From Euryarchaeota archaeon UBA36 (GTDB lineage: Archaea > Thermoplasmatota > Poseidoniia > Poseidoniales > Thalassarchaeaceae), in assembly GCA_002496485.1 (NCBI GenBank), contig DAJW01000064.1, positions 1-5,830 of the forward strand: a DNA stretch of 5,830 nucleotides, read 5' to 3'. Position 1 is the stretch's first letter. Every line of letters begins with the position of its first letter. Positions 1 through 5,830 of the stretch are shown one piece after another. The position numbers and the translations under genes were made by a program. The notes below the pieces were generated by a model. The model saw only the letters and a program-made list of their open reading frames with translations. It was not told the DNA's origin and ran no database searches.

Positions 1-293
1 CAAATCCCTGAATCTTGTAGAGTGAGTCCCATAGGAGGGGGTGGATTTCTGCGGCCTTCAGAATCTCTAATTAATTTATAGACATCTGATTCAGTGGCCC
101 AATAGACCTCTCCTTGCTTAAGTGTGGTAATTCCACAAAGAGATTCTATGATGGTTGTTTTTCCGGAGCCATTGTCTCCAACTAAGGCTACCACTTCTCC
201 TTTCATAAGGGATATCGATAAATTATCAAAGATTTTCATGTTCCCTCGATGAACTTCTAAATTCGAAGCTTTGAGTACGCATTCACCTTCCAC
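1..293 (-). CDS. ABC transporter ATP-binding protein, N-terminal part (partial)
   Basis: This is the nucleotide-binding subunit of an ABC transporter, which hydrolyses ATP on the cytoplasmic face to power a membrane partner. Reading the minus strand from GTG at 293-291 gives 97 codons that run off the left edge. The Walker A motif GDNGSGKTT lies at residues 39-47, with the invariant Lys45. A Q-loop with Gln93 (LTLQDSGI) sits at the truncated end. The signature motif, Walker B and H-loop would lie beyond the window. The N-terminal strand (LKASNLEVHRGN, residues 7-18) is typical of ABC ATPases and argues for the GTG start rather than the ATG at 240-238, which would delete it. An in-frame TGA lies 24 bases upstream of the GTG. 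The short N-terminus slightly resembles CcmA-type haem exporter ATPases, but the substrate cannot be assigned. The gene is transcribed divergently from the rhomboid gene. The family call is firm; the exact start is less so. Confidence 0.9.
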   Translation of the reverse strand, partial: MEGECVLKASNLEVHRGNMKIFDNLSISLMKGEVVALVGDNGSGKTTIIESLCGITTLKQGEVYWATESDVYKLIRDSEGRRNPPPPMGLTLQDSGI

Positions 294-323
294 AACTTTC
301 CGAGTAAGTCATTGCGTTTGAGG

Positions 324-331
324 ATTAATAT
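324..331 (-). promoter_or_regulatory. Putative TATA-like box for the ABC ATPase gene
   Basis: The minus strand reads ATATTAAT here, 30 to 38 bases upstream of the GTG start at 293. An archaeal TATA box acting at about -27 would place transcription start near position 300, leaving a leader of only a few bases. No Shine-Dalgarno sequence is seen before the GTG, which agrees with leaderless or near-leaderless translation. The call rests on base composition and spacing only. Confidence 0.4.
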
Positions 332-342
332 TGCGAAGTTCC

Positions 343-350
343 AATTAATA
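343..350 (+). promoter_or_regulatory. Putative TATA-like box for the rhomboid gene
   Basis: AATTAATA begins 27 bases before the ATG at 370. That spacing fits an archaeal TATA box giving a transcript that starts at or next to the start codon. The bases before the ATG (GAAGAACTA) contain no good Shine-Dalgarno match, which supports leaderless translation. A very similar box precedes the downstream subtilase gene at almost the same distance. Inferred from motif and spacing. Confidence 0.45.
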
Positions 351-369
351 CCATTACTTCGAAGAACTA

Positions 370-1413
370 ATGGCGTCTCCGAATATAGATAATGATATAT
401 TTTGGGAATTATTAGAAATTTCGGATTTTCTCTGGATAATGCTTCTAGTCACATTTGCGATTTATCCATTTATTTCAGCGAGTAGAAATAAAACTAGCGT
501 TTCTTTAGGAGTCGTATTATCATTACTTTTGGTATTTTTTATCCAGTTTGCCTTATCTATTTTCTCGGGAGGGATATTTAGTTTCGATCCGATTGATTTT
601 TTTTCCTTAATTCCTGCTTTATCATTGGAACCCAGTCATTTTCATCGATTATTTACTGCTGGATGGATACACGCAGATTGGATTCATGTTCTTGGAAATA
701 TACTTGTCATCGCTTTAGTGGGAGTTCCATTAGAGCAAAGATTAGGTGCGAAAAGATGGATGATAGTTTACTTACTGGGTATGTTAGGAGGTAATGTCGC
801 ATGGATTTGGACTCATCCAGATTCTTGGAATCCTGCAGTAGGAGCGAGTGGAGCCGCATTTGGACTTTTGGGGGCATATATGGCTTGTTGGCCTGAAGAC
901 AACATTGAGTTTCCATTATTATTTTTTATTAGGGCATGGCCAGTTTGGCTAATTGCTTTGGTCAGATTGGGTTTAGAAGTTTATCAAATGTTTGCCATTC
1001 AATATGGAAGTTCTGGGGAAACAAATATTGCTCATTTGGCACATTTTGGAGGGTTTTTTGTGGCATATATTGTAGCTAGACCGATTGCTAGAGGAGGGCC
1101 AAGTCCTCTTGATGAAAAATTTGAATCCTCACAAATGGGAATTTCTGTTAGGGAAGGAATAAAATCTAGAATGGGTAGTTTGGATGATGACCCATGGAGT
1201 TCAGCTAATTCTCCACTTGAAGGTAACGGTGAGAGAATCTTGAGACGTTTGAGAGAAGAAGGTGATGAAATCGAGACTAGGATAGCGTGGCTGGAAGAAT
1301 TGGCTGAAAATACAATATGCCCTTATTGTGGAGGGGAAGTCTTGACAAAAGTAGAAAATAGAATATGTTTTCTTACTTGTGGGGAGTCTGAAGGGCACTT
1401 TAAGTGGCCATAA
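370..1413 (+). CDS. Rhomboid-family intramembrane serine protease with C-terminal zinc-ribbon-like tail
   Basis: Rhomboids are membrane-embedded Ser-His proteases that cut other proteins' transmembrane helices. This 347-residue protein has the full signature. HADWIHVLGN (101-110) supplies the conserved His/His/Asn of the second core helix. GASG (158-161) carries the predicted nucleophile Ser160. AHLAHFGGFF (221-230) carries the predicted catalytic His225. Hydrophobic segments lie near 19-36, 46-66, 103-121, 129-148, 156-174, 183-209 and 219-238. This suggests one extra N-terminal helix plus the six-helix core, with a long loop (about 68-100) between core helices one and two. After the membrane part comes a polar linker, a charged probable coiled coil (about 286-315), and a tail with CPYC (317-320) plus Cys333 and Cys337, resembling a zinc ribbon. 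With the usual orientation of the core this tail would be cytoplasmic. The ATG at 370 is preceded by a TATA-like box and no clear ribosome binding site. The gene is divergent from the ABC ATPase and lies 59 bases before the co-directional subtilase. The protease call is secure; substrate unknown. Confidence 0.93.
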   Translation: MASPNIDNDIFWELLEISDFLWIMLLVTFAIYPFISASRNKTSVSLGVVLSLLLVFFIQFALSIFSGGIFSFDPIDFFSLIPALSLEPSHFHRLFTAGWIHADWIHVLGNILVIALVGVPLEQRLGAKRWMIVYLLGMLGGNVAWIWTHPDSWNPAVGASGAAFGLLGAYMACWPEDNIEFPLLFFIRAWPVWLIALVRLGLEVYQMFAIQYGSSGETNIAHLAHFGGFFVAYIVARPIARGGPSPLDEKFESSQMGISVREGIKSRMGSLDDDPWSSANSPLEGNGERILRRLREEGDEIETRIAWLEELAENTICPYCGGEVLTKVENRICFLTCGESEGHFKWP

Positions 1414-1444
1414 TTGATGTAATAATAACTCTACAAATGGTTGG

Positions 1445-1452
1445 AATTAATT
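1445..1452 (+). promoter_or_regulatory. Putative TATA-like box for the subtilase gene
   Basis: AATTAATT begins 28 bases before the ATG at 1473, matching the spacing and sequence of the AATTAATA box before the rhomboid gene (27 bases). This favours separate, leaderless transcription of the subtilase from 1473 rather than dependence on rhomboid read-through. A second AT-rich run (TAATAATAA, 1420-1428) would instead suit the ATG at 1458. A weak Shine-Dalgarno-like GGTGGG (1467-1472) ends right at the 1473 start but is 9 bases ahead of the ATG at 1482, so that start remains possible. Confidence 0.35.
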
Positions 1453-1472
1453 ACAATATGTTGTTGGGTGGG

Positions 1473-1565
1473 ATGAAAGTTATGCGGAGTGGGCACCCTA
1501 AGTTATTACCGATTCTAGTTGGAATTTCGATAATTATTCTTGATATTTCGATGGGTGTTAGTGCA
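1473..1565 (+). other. Signal peptide of the subtilase
   Basis: The first 31 residues have a basic start (Lys2, Arg5, His8, Lys10), a hydrophobic core (LLPILVGISIIIL, 11-23) and small residues at -3/-1 (Val29-Ser30-Ala31) before Asn32. This fits Sec-dependent export with cleavage after Ala31. There is no twin-arginine motif, and no lipobox cysteine is seen at the cleavage site. Confidence 0.75.
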
Positions 1566-4500
1566 AATGTGGTACAATTGAATCACGACAATGAAGAAGA
1601 ATTAATCCCAATAAGGGATGGAAAGCCATTGATTCTTTGTGATGATTTAAGCTGCATAACAAAGGATAACAAACCTACATTCTCGAGAACTACAGGTTCC
1701 AGTGAAGCTGTTTTAGAATATGGATGGTGGGAAAAGTTTTGGTCGGACATAGATGGAAATGGGATGGATGATCGTTTGGAATTGATTATCGAAGGAGAAA
1801 GAGAATCTGTATCTAAAACATCTATTATTGCTGCGGATGGGAGATTGAGTGTGGCAATTATAATTCATTATGCCTGGCACCCTGGTCCGACTGATGAGTC
1901 AAAATTAATCGAAACAATTACCAAACATGGATGGGAAAGGGAAGGGTCATGGTTTATGGCAATGGATCATCTTGATGCCATAGTTTTAGATCATGTGCCT
2001 GTTAGTTCACTGTTAGAAATTTGGCAGCTTGAAGGAGTAGTATTGATTGAAGAACAAAATGTAATCGTTCCATATTTAGATAAAGCCACTAAGGCTTCAA
2101 AGGTTAGGACTTCAGAAATTTATTCTGAAACATTGAGTTCCTTGGGATATGATGGTTCGGGGATTGTCATAGCTGTGTTAGATACTGGCGTAGATAATGA
2201 GCATTTCTCGCTGGATGATTTTTCGGATGATAATAATGATAACACCAAGGATCCTAACGAGTTAAATGATCCAAAGTGGGTAGCAGGTTGTGACGCAACA
2301 GGCATTGGGCAAAGCGGATGTGAAGAAGAGGACCCGGACGATGGAGATGGTCATGGAACTCACGTAGCTGGAATCGCCTTGGGAACTGGTGATAGAGATA
2401 GAATAAACGTAGGATACGCACCGGGTTCATACCTTGTAGATGTGAAAGTTATGGAAGACTTTGGTGGCGGAAATTCGCAATCCATACTCGCTGGATTGCA
2501 ATGGGTGATAAATAATCATGAGACGGATTGGGGGAACAATGACTCCAGTGATGGTATTGAGATAGTGTCTATGTCCTTTGGAAGACAAACAAGTACTCCA
2601 GGTGCTGATGGTTCTGATAATGGAACTACAGCAGAAGGATTACTGGTAAATCAGGCATCTGAGGCGGGATTAGTCTGCGTTGCTGCAATTGGTAATGATG
2701 GCGAAAATTATGTCAATTCTGTAGGCGCTGCAGATACAGCAATTACTGTTGGGTGGTTAGATGACAAGAATTCCATCAATAGAGAAGATGATTCCATTTC
2801 ATCGAATTCTAATTACGGACCCAGAGAGGACGATGGAGATAGTGATAGGTACGATGAATTAAAGCCGTGGGTAGTTGCTCCCGGTTCTGCAATAAATTCA
2901 GCGTCTCATGCTGCTTCGACAAGTATTCTCCCGGGCTCTGAAAATAGTAGAGCATCTGATGATTACAAGGAGCTTTCTGGTTCAAGTATGTCCACTCCAG
3001 CAGTTTCCGGAATGATAGCAATAATGATGGAAATCGGGGAATCAAAGAGAATGGATTTCATGGAAGACGGTAAAGGAATTTGGAGGAGTGAAGTCATTAA
3101 GGAATACTTGATGGAAAACTCAGAATCTAGGGGCAGTTCCACTGAGACATATGAGGGAGAGAGTTGGAATGATCGATACGGGTTCGGAATAATTGATGGG
3201 GCATTGATTGCAAGTGGGATGTTAGGCTCTGGACCTATTGATAATAATTCGACTGGCGGTCCAACTAATCCAACCAGTGGATTGTGGCTAGATATTGTGA
3301 GTCCTGCTAAAAATTCATGGGTCGTTCAAGGTAGTTCTTACAATATTCTTGGTGATGTAAATAAGAATGGCAGAGATAACGGAACTATAGAAGAGATATT
3401 AGTTAAAATTGAATATGAATATAGGCCAGATCCACAAGAGCCGATATCTAAAGCTGTCCTAGTTGATTGGCATGAACCTGTAGGGATTGAAAATTGGTCT
3501 ACTCCCCTTGAAATACCCAATTTTCCAGATGATTATGATGATTTGTTATTCACAATCAAGGCGGTAGCGAAAAATGAGTTGGGTACTTGGAGTGATGAAA
3601 CAACTGTAGAATATTTAGTGGGAAGAGTCAATATTACAATGAATTCTCCAAGTGGTCAAAATGAATTAATTGGGGAAATTGAAGTCTCCGGAGAATTTGA
3701 AACTGTTAAGGGGGCTACAATTCAGTGGAGATTAGATACTGAAGACTGGGAAGATGCGGCAGTATATGGTGGAAATGGTCAGTCTAGTGGAGATTGGTCT
3801 TTCAATTGGGATACAACTTCTGTAAAGGATGATGAGTACAGAATCTCAGTTAGATTAGTTAGTGGAGTGGGAGTAGTTTCAGAAGAAATTAGGAGACAGG
3901 TTAGTGTGGATAATGATCCGCCAATTCCGGATTTAATTTTTAGTAGTAGTTCCATTTCTGTACAAGAGTTTGGAGTCTCTATTACTGAAGCTTATGTTAA
4001 TACTTTTCTTGAAGTTAGAGCTACTATAAGAAATACTGGAGATGTTGTAGCAAAAGAAGTTGGTGTTATTCTTGAAGAAAATGGGGATAGGAGAGATGAG
4101 TTTGTAATTCCGATAGTTGATACTGGCGATTATATTGATGTTGTCCTTTATTGGAATCCATCGGAGTCCGGCACTCGAGATTTAGACATAATAATAGATC
4201 CTATTAATACCATAGAGGAAGGAGATGAAGATAATAATAAATTATCAGCTAGTTTTCCCATATTATCTAGGCCCAGTGGTGTCGATTTGTCAATTCGAGA
4301 CGGTGCTTTTGATACTACTCCTGTAATACCTCGGCCACTGGAACAAACATTGATTGAAGTTCGAATAGATAATCTTGGAGACACTGATGCATATGGAATT
4401 GAGGTAACCTTGGAGAAAGTTGGTGATATGGGCATTAATGAAATACTTGGCACATCTAAAGCGGCATTTGTATTGGGTGGATCTTATGCCAAGATTTCTT

Positions 4501-5830
4501 TTCTGTGGATTCCGGAATATTCCGGCGCATTCGAATTAAATGCTAAAGTGTGGATTAATGACACAGAGGATTTGGATTTGACCAATAATGAATTCATAAA
4601 GACTATTTTAGTTAGTGGAGTTACTCTAACTGGCCCCAGAGAAATGAATTTTGAAAATGGCGAGGAACCAGTTAGGATTATCAATGCTGAAAATGAAGAA
4701 GGTGGACTAGTAATTACGCATAAAAGTGGTAATTTATACTTGTACAAGCTTACCCCTTCTAAATCATTGATTCGTTGCCCTAATGTATTAGAAGAAAGGT
4801 GGACTGGAGATTTGGTAGTAATGGATGGGGAAGATGGTTTGTCTTACCTAGCTTGGACTAGAAGGTACTTAGATAATTTTGGTTTTTTGAAGCAGACTGT
4901 TAGTTACTCAACAATTGATTATACTTGCAACGTTGCACCAATACAGGATTTAGTTGATGGTATTTTATTGTCGGAAGGGAAATATTGGGGGATAGATATC
5001 GATGTACATGATTCCGAGATAATTATAGCTGGCTATCAGCTTAAGTTGGGCGAGAAATCGAATAATGATGCTACTGATATATTCATACTCAAAGCTGAGA
5101 GTCCTAAATCTTCTTCGGATTGGAGTCATAATTCAAAGGTGATTTCACAACTTGACGTCCCTTATTCTACTGCTGATCCATTAGCGGTCGAATTCGGAGT
5201 AGAAAATATTCATCTAATTTTTCAATCGGTTAGAAACGATACGACCGGGAAAAATAGATTGGGATTATGGTATGCCCATGGACAAATTGACGCTGAAGAT
5301 TGGGCATATAAAAAATCAATTGGCGATGAAGCTGGCCTACCAAAAATGATGGTTAACATAGAAAATGATGAAGAAAAACTGATTGTTTTGTGGAAGGAAG
5401 GAGATTCGCAAAATTCGAAATTGATTGCTAAAGTTGTTGATTCTAATTTCAGACAAATTGATGATTTGGTAGTTGAGATTTCGGCCAGAGGTTTGAGTGA
5501 AATTGATATTTCTGAGGGCGACAATATTGTACAAGTATTTTTTGATAGGGTCAGTTCTGTTGGACCCCAAGTAGAATATGGAGTAATTGATTATGATAAG
5601 GGTTGGATGGGGCTATCAAATAGATTATTATCGGGTCAAATTGGATTTGTAGATCGTTCAGTAGAATTTAGTGAAACCGTGATTCTAGTTTCCTCATCTA
5701 ATGGTTGGCAAATTAGATCTTTGATTGATGATGATTCGAATGATAATTCTGACGAAAGTGGATTTATAGAGGGAATTAGATTCTCTTTGGGCCTAGATGA
5801 GTCTAGTTTTAATATTCTAGTGACTGGTAT
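1473..5830 (+). CDS. Large secreted subtilisin-family (S8) serine protease, multidomain (C-terminus outside window)
   Basis: A secreted endopeptidase probably degrades extracellular protein. At least 1452 codons are open to the right edge. Domains: signal peptide 1-31 (basic start, hydrophobic 11-23, VSA before the likely cut); propeptide about 32-225, with Cys56/Cys61 and an EF-hand-like loop at 92-103 (Asp92, Asp94, Asn96, Asp100, Glu103); S8 catalytic domain about 226-585. The catalytic set is Asp237 (LDTGVD), His294 (GHGTHVAG), oxyanion Asn408 (AAIGNDG) and Ser505 (GSSMSTP). An acidic insertion with Cys273 and Cys283 lies between Asp and His. A Pro/Thr/Gly/Asn linker follows, then two Ig-like domains (about 604-717 and 719-815), two CARDB-like domains (about 818-930 and 937-1047), and a beta-propeller-like region from about 1056. 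The start at 1473 is chosen for the upstream AT box and signal peptide. In-frame ATGs at 1437, 1458 and 1482 are alternatives; TAA at 1401-1403 closes the frame upstream. The protease call is firm; the accessory domain types are inferred from sequence patterns. Confidence 0.93.
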   Translation, partial: MKVMRSGHPKLLPILVGISIIILDISMGVSANVVQLNHDNEEELIPIRDGKPLILCDDLSCITKDNKPTFSRTTGSSEAVLEYGWWEKFWSDIDGNGMDDRLELIIEGERESVSKTSIIAADGRLSVAIIIHYAWHPGPTDESKLIETITKHGWEREGSWFMAMDHLDAIVLDHVPVSSLLEIWQLEGVVLIEEQNVIVPYLDKATKASKVRTSEIYSETLSSLGYDGSGIVIAVLDTGVDNEHFSLDDFSDDNNDNTKDPNELNDPKWVAGCDATGIGQSGCEEEDPDDGDGHGTHVAGIALGTGDRDRINVGYAPGSYLVDVKVMEDFGGGNSQSILAGLQWVINNHETDWGNNDSSDGIEIVSMSFGRQTSTPGADGSDNGTTAEGLLVNQASEAGLVCVAAIGNDGENYVNSVGAADTAITVGWLDDKNSINREDDSISSNSNYGPREDDGDSDRYDELKPWVVAPGSAINSASHAASTSILPGSENSRASDDYKELSGSSMSTPAVSGMIAIMMEIGESKRMDFMEDGKGIWRSEVIKEYLMENSESRGSSTETYEGESWNDRYGFGIIDGALIASGMLGSGPIDNNSTGGPTNPTSGLWLDIVSPAKNSWVVQGSSYNILGDVNKNGRDNGTIEEILVKIEYEYRPDPQEPISKAVLVDWHEPVGIENWSTPLEIPNFPDDYDDLLFTIKAVAKNELGTWSDETTVEYLVGRVNITMNSPSGQNELIGEIEVSGEFETVKGATIQWRLDTEDWEDAAVYGGNGQSSGDWSFNWDTTSVKDDEYRISVRLVSGVGVVSEEIRRQVSVDNDPPIPDLIFSSSSISVQEFGVSITEAYVNTFLEVRATIRNTGDVVAKEVGVILEENGDRRDEFVIPIVDTGDYIDVVLYWNPSESGTRDLDIIIDPINTIEEGDEDNNKLSASFPILSRPSGVDLSIRDGAFDTTPVIPRPLEQTLIEVRIDNLGDTDAYGIEVTLEKVGDMGINEILGTSKAAFVLGGSYAKISFLWIPEYSGAFELNAKVWINDTEDLDLTNNEFIKTILVSGVTLTGPREMNFENGEEPVRIINAENEEGGLVITHKSGNLYLYKLTPSKSLIRCPNVLEERWTGDLVVMDGEDGLSYLAWTRRYLDNFGFLKQTVSYSTIDYTCNVAPIQDLVDGILLSEGKYWGIDIDVHDSEIIIAGYQLKLGEKSNNDATDIFILKAESPKSSSDWSHNSKVISQLDVPYSTADPLAVEFGVENIHLIFQSVRNDTTGKNRLGLWYAHGQIDAEDWAYKKSIGDEAGLPKMMVNIENDEEKLIVLWKEGDSQNSKLIAKVVDSNFRQIDDLVVEISARGLSEIDISEGDNIVQVFFDRVSSVGPQVEYGVIDYDKGWMGLSNRLLSGQIGFVDRSVEFSETVILVSSSNGWQIRSLIDDDSNDNSDESGFIEGIRFSLGLDESSFNILVTG
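1746..1781 (+). other. EF-hand-like calcium loop in the subtilase propeptide
   Basis: The twelve-residue stretch DIDGNGMDDRLE (residues 92-103) matches the EF-hand loop: acidic or amide side chains at positions 1, 3, 5 and 9, Gly at 6 and Glu at 12. It follows an aromatic-rich segment (YGWWEKFW) and precedes a hydrophobic strand. It may bind calcium or be a related DxDxNG turn. A folding role in the propeptide is inferred. Confidence 0.55.
4638..5830 (+). other. Beta-propeller-like repeat region of the subtilase (runs off window)
   Basis: From about residue 1056 to the edge, short hydrophobic strands recur in an order like that of sialidase- or WD-type propeller blades. Examples are LSYLAWTRR (Trp1128), IIIAGYQLK (Tyr1188), IHLIFQSVR (about 1249), LIVLWKEGD (Trp1307), IVQVFFDR (about 1357) and VILVSSSNG (about 1406), spaced roughly 50-60 residues apart. 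Many are followed by a Trp-containing turn such as DAEDWAYKK or SDWSHN. No exact DNA repeat is present, so the blades are diverged. A substrate- or surface-binding role is inferred. Confidence 0.45.

Noticed and set aside
707..1398. Minus-strand open frames (69 and 65 residues) across the rhomboid gene
   Set aside because: They lie antisense to a well-supported rhomboid and show no recognisable domain; treated as shadows.
1404..1472. Earlier in-frame starts for the subtilase (GTG 1404, ATG 1437, ATG 1458)
   Set aside because: They would lengthen the N-terminus ahead of a good signal peptide, and GTG 1404 overlaps the rhomboid end. The AT box at 1445-1452 fits 1473 better. ATG 1458 cannot be excluded.
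1414..1472. Possible terminator or small RNA between the rhomboid and subtilase genes
   Set aside because: No convincing hairpin followed by a T-run and no RNA-gene-like structure was seen in this short AT-rich spacer.
3354..3383. Second EF-hand-like loop in the first Ig-like domain (DVNKNGRDNG, from residue 628)
   Set aside because: The DxNxNG start is suggestive, but EF-hand position 12 is Ile rather than Glu or Asp, so it is more likely a simple turn.
2120..5570. Several minus-strand open frames of 60-101 residues across the subtilase region
   Set aside because: All are antisense to one uninterrupted plus-strand frame with clear protease motifs, and their Ser/Pro/Ile-rich compositions look like reverse readings of coding DNA.
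5722..5760. Asp/Asn/Ser-rich tract resembling a simple-sequence repeat
   Set aside because: The codons vary and the stretch is short; it reads as an acidic loop in the coding frame, not a DNA repeat.

Overview
This AT-rich window (no rRNA, tRNA, CRISPR or mobile element seen) looks archaeal and probably marine planktonic. The reasons are AGA/AGG-dominated arginine codons, start codons without convincing Shine-Dalgarno sites but with AT-rich TATA-like boxes about 25-28 bases upstream (leaderless style), and a very large secreted, acidic, multidomain subtilase. The general style recalls Marine Group II/III Euryarchaeota (Poseidoniales and relatives). That placement is an inference from style, not from a marker gene.

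Layout: (1) Positions 1-293, minus strand: the N-terminal part of an ABC transporter ATPase, with its C-terminus beyond the left edge. (2) Positions 294-369: a 76-base divergent promoter region with two AT-rich boxes facing outward. (3) Positions 370-1413, plus strand: a complete rhomboid intramembrane serine protease, with an extra N-terminal membrane helix and a C-terminal coiled-coil plus four-cysteine (zinc-ribbon-like) tail. (4) Positions 1414-1472: a 59-base spacer with its own AT-rich box. (5) Positions 1473 to the right edge, plus strand: an uninterrupted open frame of at least 1452 codons. It encodes a secreted subtilisin-family protease: signal peptide, propeptide with an EF-hand-like calcium loop, complete Asp/His/Asn/Ser catalytic set, two Ig-like domains, two CARDB-like domains, then a long beta-propeller-like repeat region. 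Its end lies outside the window. No stretch longer than 300 bases lacks a gene.

How the genes may work together: the ABC ATPase is divergent and may be unrelated. The rhomboid and the subtilase are co-directional neighbours. If the subtilase ends in a membrane anchor, which cannot be seen here, a membrane-embedded rhomboid could release or mature it, but this is speculation. The window looks like ordinary but poorly characterised archaeal exoprotease biology. I do not see strong evidence of a wholly new system.
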